Shown here: positions 44,712-54,323 of the stretch, piece after piece
Position numbering within the stretch: position 1 is the first letter of the stretch
How the letters are laid out: each line of letters opens with the position of its first letter
Source: Lachnospiraceae bacterium UBA3804
GTDB taxonomy: Bacteria; Bacillota; Clostridia; Lachnospirales; Lachnospiraceae
Reading direction: 5' to 3'
Assembly (NCBI GenBank): GCA_002368665.1
Contig: DFEK01000011.1
Location: forward strand, 62,001 to 126,000
DNA length: 64,000 bases
Program-made: the position numbers and the translations under genes
Notes under the pieces: generated by a model
Told to the model about the DNA's origin: nothing
Databases searched by the model: none
Seen by the model: the letters and a program-made list of their open reading frames with translations, nothing else

Positions 44712-47482
44712 ATTTTCCGGTACTTCTTCACAATAATGGGCCAACTGTAGGCGTCTTCAATACGCTTCTTTGCCTTATCTTCAAACTGAGATATTTCCTC
44801 TGCAGATAATCCGTCTGCTTTATCGATTAACGAAGAAAGATTTCCCTCGTCCTTATTCCAATAAAGTGCAGCATCTTTGGCAACTTCTTTGTTAAATCCA
44901 ACTTCATAAAGAAGATTGAGTTTCGTGCCCGCAAGGGATTCAAGGAGGCTCGGATTGGTTCCGCCAACCTCGTGACCATGAAGATAAGCATATGCATTTT
45001 CACGAATCTTTTTCAGAAGTTCTCTGTCGTAAACACTGCCCGGGAAGACAATTCTTGCATCATCCGTAAAGTGCAGTTCACTGTCCAGTTTCTCATATAA
45101 CTTCGGATTCGGAGTGGTCACAAAGACCATCTTTTTATCCGTCTTACTCTTCATGAATTCGCGAATCATGGTTTCGAAATTGTTCTCCGGAACGAAGCGT
45201 CCGACACCGAGATAATACTTATCTTTCTCAAGGCCATGCTCCGCAAGCCACCCTGTAAACTCTTGTGCATCGTCCGCTAATGTGGACTTTATTTCTTCCA
45301 CGCCATAGGCGATAAACGTGGTCTTGGGCTCAAACTTCGCATATTCTTCTTTAATGTATTTTTCGATATTTACACTGTCGCAGACAACAAGGTCCGCCTT
45401 CTTTACCATGAGTTTCTCGGACTTTTTCCAGTATGCACGGATTGGTTTGGACCACTTCGTACGCATCCACTCGTGACCGTCGGGATTGATGTATACTTCG
45501 CCACCGAGCCTGTGAATCTTACGGATGTATTTACCGATGAACGGCCCGATACGACATGCCATGATATAGACTTTCGGATCCTCGATATGGTATTTGACGA
45601 TGTAATCAATCGCAGACTTTAACGCCTCAACATCGTATTGGATGGCCTGTCCGGGTCCCAAATTGGTATTGACATAAACCAGGTATCCGATGGCTCCGTT
45701 ATAGACGAAGCGGCTTTCATCAATCTTTATTGCATCGGGAAGCGCACGAACATCCATGTGACCTTCACCGTTTGCTTTGCAGGAAACATAGTACTGGTTC
45801 TCGGAATCGCCATCCTGTTCAATCAGTCCCTTGATAAAAGACTCATATCCTCCGTACATTCCGATGGATTTGCTGCCGATGCAGAAGATGTGGTGTTCTT
45901 TATCTTCAATCAGGTTTTTAATAAACGCGGTAGTCTTCTTATCCTCATCCACAAAGAGTACCACCAAAGCAAACATAATTCCGAAGAAGGTAAGGGGGTA
46001 ACAAACACTGGATGCTTCTCCCATCCACATGCCAAGCATTAAGGACATCAGCGTCATAGAAAGGAAGTATCTGTTTCTCCTTGTTTTCACATATCGGCAG
46101 ATGGACGAAATCCATAAGGTAAGCGCAAGGATAATCTGCAATCCGCCGGCAAGGAAACCGTATTCATACAGTACCTGAACGTACTGATTATGTGCATTTT
46201 CCGCCCAATAATCGCCGATATAATAAAGCAATCCTCCGCCCGCCGTTCCGCGGAAGGTGGAAAGTTTCAGGAATTCATAAGAGATGCCCAGACGGTTTGA
46301 CGATAAGTAGTCTAAGAACCTTGCAAAGGAACGCGGAGGAAAGGCCGATTCCGCAATATCCGCCAATTCGTTTGCCATGGCAAGTTTGCGGTTGAGGTAG
46401 CGAACCGCGGAAACGCCTCTGATCACAGGGATATTGTCACATACGGCATTTAACTTATCTTCGCTGAAATTCGGGGAATAAACATAATTGCTTAAAAGAA
46501 TAAGCCCAACCAAAACAATCACGAAGATGGCCAAAATGATGACGCCCTTCGTAATCATCCATTTCTTTGTTGCCCTGCTTCTTGCAAAGACGAACAAAAC
46601 AAGCAAGGTCACCACCGCGCCAACAACGAAATTGGACGTTCCGTTAAGAACTGCGAAATAGATTACAGCTGCCAGCCAAAGCACGGAGATAAAGTACCGT
46701 AAGCTGAGCCTTCCGATTTTCGTTTTATAGTAGTGCATGGATGCCAGCGCTACGGCAAAGTTAAGGCCTAAGAACTGTCCGAAATTGCCGATATTTAAGA
46801 AGTAGCCAAACCACCTTCCGTACTGTTCCCGATTTCTTGCCAGAAACTCCGCTTCGGATACGCCCCAGACCGGATTTACCGAAAGCGAAATTATGGCCAC
46901 AACGATGAAGGTGACGAAACAACCGTTGATAAATCCTTTAATTAACTTATCCCATTCTTTGTTTTCAAAGGGAATCACACAGAGAATGACAAAGAGAATG
47001 TATGCAAGAGTTGCGCTTCTGCCGAAGCCGAAGATCACAAATAAAGTCGTTACCAGGCATAAGAGAATAAATCTTCCGATGCAGACCGTATCCCACTTCC
47101 TGGATTTTTTCTTTACACACATATCCACGAGGGGCATCAGGGCCATCCATTTGATCACGTTATCGATAATGGTGTTGGTGAAGATATCCGGGGAAGAAAC
47201 CAGGTCTTTGGCCCTAAGGAAGGTGACTCCACCCATCAGAAGCGTTACGAGCGCAGACTGCCAGTTAAGGAGTCTGACCTTCTGCACAGTCCAGATAATC
47301 AGCAAGAAGAAAGCCATACCATACAGAAACTGCCGGTCCTTTAAAACCTGGTACTTCGCATTGTCATATTCGTTTAAATGCATGGTAACGGCAACGAAAA
47401 AGAGGGTATAAAGCCCGATACGTATCAAATCAAAGATACGCTCTTTGGAAGGTTTTGTACTTGTCAGAAAACCTTGTTTCAA
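44699..47482 (-). CDS. O-antigen-ligase-like membrane protein fused to a Cps2T-type glycosyltransferase
   Basis: 927 residues from a TTG at 47482 that overlaps the previous stop by four bases and follows AAGGAG. Residues about 10-510 are a polytopic ligase/polymerase region (KPSKERIFDLIRIGLYTLFF, loop AHNQYVQVLYEYGFLAGG). Residues about 520-927 form a GT-B enzyme resembling Cps2T/DUF1972 rhamnosyltransferases (GGYESFIKGL, NPDGHEWMRTKWSKPIRAYW, FGG-like GGTNPSLLESLAGTK). This would tie polymerisation or ligation to sugar addition on the two faces of the membrane. It is paralogous in its first half to the proteins at 16651-18642 and 19865-24085. Confidence 0.8.
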   Translation of the reverse strand: MKQGFLTSTKPSKERIFDLIRIGLYTLFFVAVTMHLNEYDNAKYQVLKDRQFLYGMAFFLLIIWTVQKVRLLNWQSALVTLLMGGVTFLRAKDLVSSPDIFTNTIIDNVIKWMALMPLVDMCVKKKSRKWDTVCIGRFILLCLVTTLFVIFGFGRSATLAYILFVILCVIPFENKEWDKLIKGFINGCFVTFIVVAIISLSVNPVWGVSEAEFLARNREQYGRWFGYFLNIGNFGQFLGLNFAVALASMHYYKTKIGRLSLRYFISVLWLAAVIYFAVLNGTSNFVVGAVVTLLVLFVFARSRATKKWMITKGVIILAIFVIVLVGLILLSNYVYSPNFSEDKLNAVCDNIPVIRGVSAVRYLNRKLAMANELADIAESAFPPRSFARFLDYLSSNRLGISYEFLKLSTFRGTAGGGLLYYIGDYWAENAHNQYVQVLYEYGFLAGGLQIILALTLWISSICRYVKTRRNRYFLSMTLMSLMLGMWMGEASSVCYPLTFFGIMFALVVLFVDEDKKTTAFIKNLIEDKEHHIFCIGSKSIGMYGGYESFIKGLIEQDGDSENQYYVSCKANGEGHMDVRALPDAIKIDESRFVYNGAIGYLVYVNTNLGPGQAIQYDVEALKSAIDYIVKYHIEDPKVYIMACRIGPFIGKYIRKIHRLGGEVYINPDGHEWMRTKWSKPIRAYWKKSEKLMVKKADLVVCDSVNIEKYIKEEYAKFEPKTTFIAYGVEEIKSTLADDAQEFTGWLAEHGLEKDKYYLGVGRFVPENNFETMIREFMKSKTDKKMVFVTTPNPKLYEKLDSELHFTDDARIVFPGSVYDRELLKKIRENAYAYLHGHEVGGTNPSLLESLAGTKLNLLYEVGFNKEVAKDAALYWNKDEGNLSSLIDKADGLSAEEISQFEDKAKKRIEDAYSWPIIVKKYRKIWKQ

Positions 47483-48927
47483 CGGGCTCCTTCTCCCTTA
47501 AAGATTTCTACGATGGTCAGGAAAATGATATTAATATCCATACCGAGAGACCAGTTGGCAATATACTTCGTATCGAGTCTGACCACCTCTTCGAAGTCGG
47601 TGATATTGCTTCTTCCCGAGATCTGCCAAAGGCCGGTAATTCCGGGCTTTGTGGATAATCTCGCACGATGATGAAGCTGGTACTTCTCCCACTCATCCAC
47701 TGTCGGAGGACGGGTGCCGACCATGGACATCTGTCCGATTAAGACATTAAAGAACTGAGGGAACTCATCAATGCTGTGTTTTCTAAGGAAATGTCCGAAG
47801 CCTGTTTTATGTGTTCCATCAGGAAGGACTTTGTTGCCGATAATTCTCGGATCAAAATCCAGCTTGAACATTTTGCCGTCTTTGCTTTGGTTCTGCGCTG
47901 CGAACTCGTTCTTTCGCTCATCCGCATCTTTGTACATGGTCCGGAATTTGATGATTTTAAACTTTCTTCCGTTCATGCCGATTCTCTCCTGCGTATAGAA
48001 AATACCGCCCGGAGAAGAAAACAGAATAATCGGTCCGATGACAATCGTAAGAAGAATCGTAAAGATGCTTCCGATCAGTCCGCCGAAAATATCAAACATA
48101 CGCTTCAAGAACATCTGGCGCGTTGTAGCAACGCCGAGGCTTGTCGTAATGACATCCATTCCGGCAACCTGCTCCATGATCTGCATACGGTTGTCGATAT
48201 GGGTAAGTCCGGACAGTTCCATGTGGAGTGTTACGCCTGTTTCGGAGATGTTCTGCACCACCTCACTGATATGCGGATCCTGAAGTTTGGAAACCACGAA
48301 TACTTCATCCACCCACTCGTGACAGACATATTCCGGTGCTTCATCAAAGGAGGCAACCACGGGAATGCCCATGACCTCTTCCCTGTCATTGCTGTCGGTA
48401 TAAATGAGACCGGAGATGTTATAGAAACTGAAGTTGTTTCTCATGATTCTCTTGATTGTCTTTACCGCATCAGCTTTCGAGGTAATCAGAATTAGCGAAT
48501 GATCACCTTTGGTTCCCTTCCTTTTGGAAAGGATGAATTTTAAAACCATTCTGGACGCATAGGATAACACCAGATGAATGACGCCCGTATAGACAATTGT
48601 CAAACGCGAAATCAGTTCGCCCTGCTTCGTAAAGAAGAGATAGAAAATTGAAAGAAGCATAACCATGATTGTATGCTGGAATGCATAGAGAAGTTCCCGG
48701 TAAGGTCCTCTTCTTAAGACTTTGTCGAATGTATTTACGAAATAGATGACGCAGATATCATCGGCCAGTAAAAAGAGTGCCATATTACGGTAATAATCGA
48801 GGGTCCACATATCCCATTTCAGATGGCGCAGGAAATACGCCAGGATAAACGAACCCTGAAGACAGATTAATTCCAGTAGTATGAAATCCCAATGTTTAAG
48901 CCATCCGTCTGACTTTCTTCGATACAT
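47479..48927 (-). CDS. undecaprenyl-phosphate sugar phosphotransferase (initiating enzyme)
   Basis: 482 residues. Four membrane helices (about 10-130) precede a CoA-binding-like domain (HSLILITSKADAVKTIKRIM) and the sugar transferase domain. The latter has a reentrant helix (RMFDIFGGLIGSIFTILLTI), KFRTMYKDADERK, and the catalytic DEFPQFFNVLIGQMSMVGTR. The final QISGRSNITDFEEVVRLD is the usual end motif of WbaP/CpsE-type proteins. It moves a sugar-1-phosphate to undecaprenyl phosphate, starting the repeat unit at the membrane. The donor is uncertain. It is the second gene behind wecB. Confidence 0.92.
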   Translation of the reverse strand: MYRRKSDGWLKHWDFILLELICLQGSFILAYFLRHLKWDMWTLDYYRNMALFLLADDICVIYFVNTFDKVLRRGPYRELLYAFQHTIMVMLLSIFYLFFTKQGELISRLTIVYTGVIHLVLSYASRMVLKFILSKRKGTKGDHSLILITSKADAVKTIKRIMRNNFSFYNISGLIYTDSNDREEVMGIPVVASFDEAPEYVCHEWVDEVFVVSKLQDPHISEVVQNISETGVTLHMELSGLTHIDNRMQIMEQVAGMDVITTSLGVATTRQMFLKRMFDIFGGLIGSIFTILLTIVIGPIILFSSPGGIFYTQERIGMNGRKFKIIKFRTMYKDADERKNEFAAQNQSKDGKMFKLDFDPRIIGNKVLPDGTHKTGFGHFLRKHSIDEFPQFFNVLIGQMSMVGTRPPTVDEWEKYQLHHRARLSTKPGITGLWQISGRSNITDFEEVVRLDTKYIANWSLGMDINIIFLTIVEIFKGEGAR

Positions 48928-48953
48928 GAATCAACAGTCCTCTTATTCTCTGA

Positions 48954-50075
48954 CTACATTACCGGTTGCCAGGGAGAATACTCTTTTCCTTCCAGAATGT
49001 CCGCAATGCGTTCGCACGCATGTCCGTCGCCGTAAGGATTGCAGGCATGGGACATTCTGTTATATTCTTCTTCGTCTTCCAACAGCAGTTTGAACGCGTT
49101 ATAGATGGTTTCTTCATCCGTTCCGACCAGTTTAAGCGTTCCCGCATCCACACCTTCCGGACGTTCCGTCGTATCTCTCATAACCAAAACCGGCACGCCG
49201 TAGGAAGGACACTCTTCCTGAATTCCACCTGAATCCGTCAAACACAGGAAAGCACGAGCCTCGAAATTGTGGCAGTCAAAAACTTCAATCGGTTCAATAA
49301 TATGGATTCTGTCGAATCCTCCCAACTCCTGCTCGGCCGCTTCCCTTACCACGGGATTCATGTGAATCGGATAAACCGCTTTGCATTCCGGGTGTTCTTC
49401 CAATACTCTTCTGATTGCGCGGAACATGTGATGCATCGGCTCACCGAGGTTCTCTCTTCTGTGTGCCGTGATGAAGATTAACTTGCCGTCTCCGACCCAG
49501 TCCAGTTCCGGATGGGTATAGTCTTTTTTCACGGTATGAGCCATGGCATCGATAACCGTATTTCCGGTAATATAGATTGTCTCCTCTTTTTTGCCTTCCC
49601 TTAACAGATTCTTTGCTGCTAAAGGTGTCGGCGAGAAATTATACTGTGAAATCACACTGACCGCTTCACGGTTAAACTCTTCCGGATAAGGAGAATAGAT
49701 ATTATAGGTTCTAAGGCCTGCTTCGACGTGGCCTATCGGAATCTGTAAATAGAAGCAGGCAAGAGCCGTAACAAAGGTGGTGGAGGTATCTCCGTGAACA
49801 AGCACCAAATCGGGTTTCACCTCTTCCAGAACCTCTTTCATACCGTTTAAGACATTCGTTGTAATATCAAACAGAGTCTGTCTGTCTTTCATGATATTTA
49901 AATCATAATCCGGCTTAATATGAAAGGTATTCAGGGCCTGATCCAGCATTTGTCTGTGCTGAGCGGTAACGCACACCACCACTTCCAGACCTTTTCTTTT
50001 CTTCATTTCCAGGACAAGAGGGCACATCTTAATTGCCTCCGGACGTGTCCCGAAAACCGTCATAATCTTTTTCAT
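48954..50075 (-). CDS. wecB: UDP-N-acetylglucosamine 2-epimerase (non-hydrolysing)
   Basis: 373 residues of the usual length. Marks of the family are TVFGTRPEAIKMCPLV at the N-terminus, VHGDTSTTFVTALA, GHVEAGLRT, TAHRRENLGEP, and LTDSGGIQEECPSYG. It converts UDP-GlcNAc to UDP-ManNAc in the cytoplasm, a precursor of ManNAc or ManNAcA in wall teichoic acids and capsules. It is the first gene of the large polysaccharide operon and follows a promoter with a perfect inverted repeat. Confidence 0.95.
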   Translation of the reverse strand: MKKIMTVFGTRPEAIKMCPLVLEMKKRKGLEVVVCVTAQHRQMLDQALNTFHIKPDYDLNIMKDRQTLFDITTNVLNGMKEVLEEVKPDLVLVHGDTSTTFVTALACFYLQIPIGHVEAGLRTYNIYSPYPEEFNREAVSVISQYNFSPTPLAAKNLLREGKKEETIYITGNTVIDAMAHTVKKDYTHPELDWVGDGKLIFITAHRRENLGEPMHHMFRAIRRVLEEHPECKAVYPIHMNPVVREAAEQELGGFDRIHIIEPIEVFDCHNFEARAFLCLTDSGGIQEECPSYGVPVLVMRDTTERPEGVDAGTLKLVGTDEETIYNAFKLLLEDEEEYNRMSHACNPYGDGHACERIADILEGKEYSPWQPVM

Positions 50076-50189
50076 ACTTATATCCTTATTTCACAGACGA
50101 CAAACTTTCGCCCAAACCACATAAAAATACAAATATAGTATACCATACTTGTATGTAAAACACACCTATTTTTAGTGGGAATTCAAGAA

Positions 50190-50219
50190 ATTATATACAA
50201 TATCTTGTATATTTTCCAA
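50190..50219 (-). promoter_or_regulatory. promoter of the polysaccharide operon with an inverted-repeat operator
   Basis: On the minus strand -35 TTGGAA (50214-50219) and -10 TATAAT (50190-50195) are 18 bases apart. The spacer is almost filled by the perfect repeat ATATACAA-GATA-TTGTATAT (50193-50212), a likely repressor site. A second -10-like TATACT at 50137-50142 has no good -35 but lies beside CATAC-TT-GTATG, so a second start is possible. Confidence 0.65.
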
Positions 50220-50251
50220 GATTAACCGGCGCCCGTTTTCCGGCGAAAGAA

Positions 50252-51886
50252 CTATTCGGTACCCATTACAGACAGGAATCTGGCAAATCTTTCTTCATAA
50301 TCTTTCTGTTCATCCTCCGAAAGATCGCCCACAAGACCGTCATTTGTCTTATTGGTAAGCATTCCGTCGGGAATGCAGAATATTGTATCGAACTTGTTAT
50401 CGGGATCCTCAACAAAGAGGGATTCTCCCAGGAAATAATTCGGTTCACTGATATCCATGTAATCCAGCAAAGTGGGAGCAAGACACAGGGAATTACGTCC
50501 GTTTGCATCCACCCATTCGGGCTTAATGCCCTTGTAATAGATGGTAAACGGAACTTCGTCACAGAACCACGCCGGTCTTTCATAGTATCCGCTGAACGTG
50601 GCCGTATAATCATCATCTCGGCAAGAAGCATGATCCGTTGTCAGAACGAAGATGGTATTCTCGTCATAACCGGCCTCTTTCACACGGCTGATGAAATCAC
50701 CGAAGGCGCAGTCGGTGTTATAGAAGCGGTTTAAAAGCCTGTTAGCACCATCTCCGTACTTCTTATCCGGCGAATCGAAGCCGACATGGGTAAAGACGGT
50801 ATAAGTAACAATCAAATTGGGCGTATTTGATTCTTCCGCTTCTTTCAGGGCATCAAATACCAAATCATAGTTCTGCTGATCCGGCATCAGGTCATCTTTG
50901 AAGTTCCCGCTTGATACATCAAACTGCATCTTCTTTAAGTATTTCGTAAACAACGTATTGGTCGGTTCCGGATTGATGAACTTGGTTTCATATCCTTTAT
51001 CGGACAGTATTTCCTCAACCGAAACAAAGCCCTCGATGGCATCATCGTAATAGCTGTGTGCGGAATACAGTTGCCCGAATAAGCCCCTGTATGTGGCTGC
51101 GGTATGATTATAGTAATTGTCGAAGCTTAAGCCTTCATTTTGGAACGTTGCAATATTGGGCATAATATTCCGCTCATCTTCGATGACATTCTGGGAACAT
51201 CCCTCCATAAAGATAATCACCACATTGGGATAATCGGGAAGCTCTTTCGGTTTATCTATGCCATCCGCAATCTCCATTTGGAAGAACTCCTCTCCGGCGC
51301 CTTCCGTTCCGAAATCCTTGATTCTTGCTTTCAGCATTTTAACCCTGTGATTTTCCTGTGCAAGGGTATAAATAGCAAAAAAAGGAGAATACTCCGACTT
51401 TTTTAATGCGGCGGAAAATACGATATCGACGGAGAATAAGAAAAACAGCGCAATAAGGGGAATTTTGCTTTTGAACTGCTTTACCAGCAACGGTTTATGA
51501 GGAATAAAGATTAAGATAAGAACAAGCAGAGCAATACTTCCGTACTGGAAGGCGCGCCCTCTTAACATCTCAATGGACGCAAGATTGGCAATCATGATCA
51601 TATTCAGATACATGCCCGAGAAAAACAGAAGGCCTGCCTGTATGCCCAGAATAAACATAAACAGCCCCGAAAAAATCGAGGCTATAACCGTATTTTTTAT
51701 CGAAATATAATTTGCAAGAATAAAAACAAACAAAACTTCCACTACACCGATAAGGGAATAGCCGAAATCATGCGTTATCCTAATGGACAACAGAAAAAAG
51801 AGCCCGATCAGAATGTATTTGGCAGGGGTAAGGAACAGAAAAACCTTTTTGCTTTTGGAATTATCTTTATCTTTCGCTTTGCTCAT
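50252..51886 (-). CDS. membrane sulfatase-fold phosphotransferase, LTA-synthase-like
   Basis: 544 residues. Five membrane helices (about 15-165) precede an extracellular alkaline-phosphatase-like domain. Its marks are IIFMEGCSQNV, the probable Thr nucleophile in HTAATYRGLFGQLYS, and metal ligands in VLTTDHASCRDDD. In the family (LtaS, phosphoglycerol transferases) the Thr accepts glycerol phosphate or phosphoethanolamine from a lipid and passes it to a polymer. The start is the second ATG (51886). It is the last gene of the UDP-xylose group and presumably decorates the same polymer. Confidence 0.85.
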   Translation of the reverse strand: MSKAKDKDNSKSKKVFLFLTPAKYILIGLFFLLSIRITHDFGYSLIGVVEVLFVFILANYISIKNTVIASIFSGLFMFILGIQAGLLFFSGMYLNMIMIANLASIEMLRGRAFQYGSIALLVLILIFIPHKPLLVKQFKSKIPLIALFFLFSVDIVFSAALKKSEYSPFFAIYTLAQENHRVKMLKARIKDFGTEGAGEEFFQMEIADGIDKPKELPDYPNVVIIFMEGCSQNVIEDERNIMPNIATFQNEGLSFDNYYNHTAATYRGLFGQLYSAHSYYDDAIEGFVSVEEILSDKGYETKFINPEPTNTLFTKYLKKMQFDVSSGNFKDDLMPDQQNYDLVFDALKEAEESNTPNLIVTYTVFTHVGFDSPDKKYGDGANRLLNRFYNTDCAFGDFISRVKEAGYDENTIFVLTTDHASCRDDDYTATFSGYYERPAWFCDEVPFTIYYKGIKPEWVDANGRNSLCLAPTLLDYMDISEPNYFLGESLFVEDPDNKFDTIFCIPDGMLTNKTNDGLVGDLSEDEQKDYEERFARFLSVMGTE

Positions 51887-53357
51887 CATTCACCTTATAT
51901 AACCAATAGTATTCATCCCAGGTATTCACTGCTTTATTCCCGTCAACCGGTTCCAAGCCCGGAATTTGGACAGGAGCAAACAGTTCATTACCGGTCTGTA
52001 CATAGTATATATTATCATATTTCTGCAAATAATCTAAGTCTTCGCGGAGATAATCCATAAGATTATCCTCCGAAATCTCCCTTCGGTTAGCGGAGCCCCA
52101 TTTATGAACGGTATACTCTTTGCCATTATCGATATCCCAGATTAAGTTGTCCGTATTCTCCAGATAAGCAACCACGGTTGTGCTGTATTCATTATTCCGG
52201 ACAACGATGACCGAATTGTCTTCCACATTGCCCCTTATGATCCGGGCCATTTCCTTGCTGCCCGAGAAGGGATTTTGTACATCATTTACGGTGTCGATAA
52301 CTGTCCTTGGAATGCAGATGATGCACAGAATTGCAAACAGGATTTCAAAGATTTTCAGATGATATTCGTCATCATCGCGGGTTATCCAGCAGAAAAACAG
52401 AAGCATCATCCATAAAACGATGGCCATCTGAATGTGATCAGGCCGGCGAACCAGAATGACGATTCCGAGAAAAACCGCAAATCCGCAGAATAAGACGATG
52501 TATTCGCGGATAACCTTACTCCGGCGTGATTTTAGGAAGAGCATAACGATACCGACAATCAGGATGGCGGCAATTAATAACAGAACGAGATAGCCGATAA
52601 TTCCCACTCCGTCTCCCGGAAGATTGAACTTATCCGATATTGTCTTAATCGAATCGAAGACCGTTCTGCCTCCGAGTCTGTTACGGATGTATTCGCCGTT
52701 AATCACGATGAAGGCTTCCGTTTGATCATTTTGCTTTAATTCCAGTATGGTCAGGACGAAACTGATCACCGGAATCAGCAGGCCGACGATATGCTTTAAA
52801 TCTCTTTTGGCCTTATCCTTAAACAGTTCGATAATCATATCAATCACAAAGCCGATGGCCAGGCCAAAGATTAAAACATGTGACTGAAACAAAAGCGCTG
52901 CAATAATTCCGTACAGGATGGGCTTATCGTGCCTTTCCTTCCAGAATGAGCACATGATACAGATTAACAATATCACTAAAGAGTATATTCTGCAGATTAC
53001 CGGGTTGTAATAGAAAAAGACAGGGGAAATAAGAATAATAACTTTCGAAACCCAGCTCAACTTGGAGTTTCGCAGAAACAGAAAAACCGCTACGGACATA
53101 AAGACAACACTAACAACACCGAAGGCCTTAAACGGTAATCCAAACAGAATGGTCAGTTTTGCCAGATAAAACCAAAGGCAGGGATGTCCTTCCGAAACAC
53201 AGACCGATACAATCTGGCTCCAGGACAGATTATGGGCAAGAACCCACGCTTGGGACTCGTCTCTCCACGGCTCATGGAAGGACAACAGAATAATACCTGC
53301 AGCAAGGTAGACTGCCGCAATGCCGATATAAATCCATAAAGACTTTTTCTTCTGCAT
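51867..53357 (-). CDS. GT-C-type membrane glycosyltransferase (HEPWRDE family)
   Basis: 496 residues with about 11 helices. Early motifs SFHEPWRDESQAWVLAHN and EGHPCLWFYLAKLT match the gene at 33807-35183. The C-terminal 110 residues are soluble and end outside the membrane. It starts one base after the UDP-xylose synthase stop in an operon running from 55010 to 50252, and its own stop overlaps the sulfatase-fold gene. A donor of the polyprenyl-phosphate type is probable; xylose would fit the neighbouring gene but is only a guess. Confidence 0.8.
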   Translation of the reverse strand: MQKKKSLWIYIGIAAVYLAAGIILLSFHEPWRDESQAWVLAHNLSWSQIVSVCVSEGHPCLWFYLAKLTILFGLPFKAFGVVSVVFMSVAVFLFLRNSKLSWVSKVIILISPVFFYYNPVICRIYSLVILLICIMCSFWKERHDKPILYGIIAALLFQSHVLIFGLAIGFVIDMIIELFKDKAKRDLKHIVGLLIPVISFVLTILELKQNDQTEAFIVINGEYIRNRLGGRTVFDSIKTISDKFNLPGDGVGIIGYLVLLLIAAILIVGIVMLFLKSRRSKVIREYIVLFCGFAVFLGIVILVRRPDHIQMAIVLWMMLLFFCWITRDDDEYHLKIFEILFAILCIICIPRTVIDTVNDVQNPFSGSKEMARIIRGNVEDNSVIVVRNNEYSTTVVAYLENTDNLIWDIDNGKEYTVHKWGSANRREISEDNLMDYLREDLDYLQKYDNIYYVQTGNELFAPVQIPGLEPVDGNKAVNTWDEYYWLYKVNDEQSER

Positions 53358-53358
53358 T

Positions 53359-54291
53359 TTAGATTATTCCTTCAAAGTAGCTGATGGTTTTTTGTAATCC
53401 CTCTTCCAGTCCGACGGAAGGACTCCAGTCAAGCTTTGATTTGGCTAAAGTGATGTCCGGTTTTCTTTGCAGGGGATCATCCTGAGGCAGATCGCAATAG
53501 ATTAGTTTGGAGGACGAATTCGTCAGTTTGATGACGGTTTCCGCCAGCTGTTTAATCGTGCACTCGGAAGGATTGCCGATATTCACCGGTCCCGTAAAGT
53601 CCTTGTCGCTTTTCATGAAGCGGATCATTCCTTCAATCAGGTCATCCACATAACAAAAAGACCGTGTCTGGCTGCCGTCTCCGTAAATGGTGATATCTTC
53701 CCCTTTCAGGGCCTGAACGATGAAATTGGAAACCACTCTTCCGTCTCCGATATCCATTCTCGGACCATAGGTGTTGAAGATTCTCATCACCTTGATTTCC
53801 ACACCATGCTTTCTGTGATAATCAAAGAAGATTGTCTCAGCCACACGTTTGCCTTCGTCATAGCAGGCTCTCGGACCCATGGTATTTACGCGTCCGCGAT
53901 AAGATTCATTCTGCGGAGAAATCTCAGGGTCTCCGTAAACTTCCGATGTGGAGGACTGAAGAATTCTTGCACCCGTACGTTTTGCAAGTCCCAGGGTGTT
54001 GAACGCCCCGTATATCGATGTTTTCGTGGTATAAATCGGGTCTCTTTGATACTGAAGGGGGCTAGCCGGGCAGGCAAGGTTATAGATTTGGTCACATTCC
54101 ACGAAAATACTTTGGGTAACATCATGTCTAATGAATTCAAAGTACGGATTATCCAGCAGGTGTCTGATATTGTCTTTTTTCCCCGTAAACAGATTATCGA
54201 GGCAAATGACATCATTCCCCTCACGAATCAGTCTGTCGCACAAATGTGAGCCAAGAAAACCGGCTCCTCCCGCTACCAATACTCTGTTCAT
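53359..54291 (-). CDS. UDP-glucuronate decarboxylase (UDP-xylose synthase)
   Basis: 310 residues, a compact SDR enzyme. Marks are the NAD fingerprint AGGAGFLGSHLCDRL, FIRHDVTQSIF, the substrate region YNLACPASPLQYQRDP, SSTSEVYGDPE, and the catalytic MGPRACYDEGKRVAET (Tyr-xxx-Lys). It converts UDP-glucuronate to UDP-xylose in the cytoplasm. No UDP-glucose dehydrogenase is visible in the window, so the substrate must come from elsewhere. It precedes a GT-C enzyme and a phosphotransferase, which suggests xylose is placed in the surface glycan. Confidence 0.9.
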   Translation of the reverse strand: MNRVLVAGGAGFLGSHLCDRLIREGNDVICLDNLFTGKKDNIRHLLDNPYFEFIRHDVTQSIFVECDQIYNLACPASPLQYQRDPIYTTKTSIYGAFNTLGLAKRTGARILQSSTSEVYGDPEISPQNESYRGRVNTMGPRACYDEGKRVAETIFFDYHRKHGVEIKVMRIFNTYGPRMDIGDGRVVSNFIVQALKGEDITIYGDGSQTRSFCYVDDLIEGMIRFMKSDKDFTGPVNIGNPSECTIKQLAETVIKLTNSSSKLIYCDLPQDDPLQRKPDITLAKSKLDWSPSVGLEEGLQKTISYFEGII

Positions 54292-54323
54292 TTATTCGTC
54301 TCCCTTTTACACAAGCATCCGTA

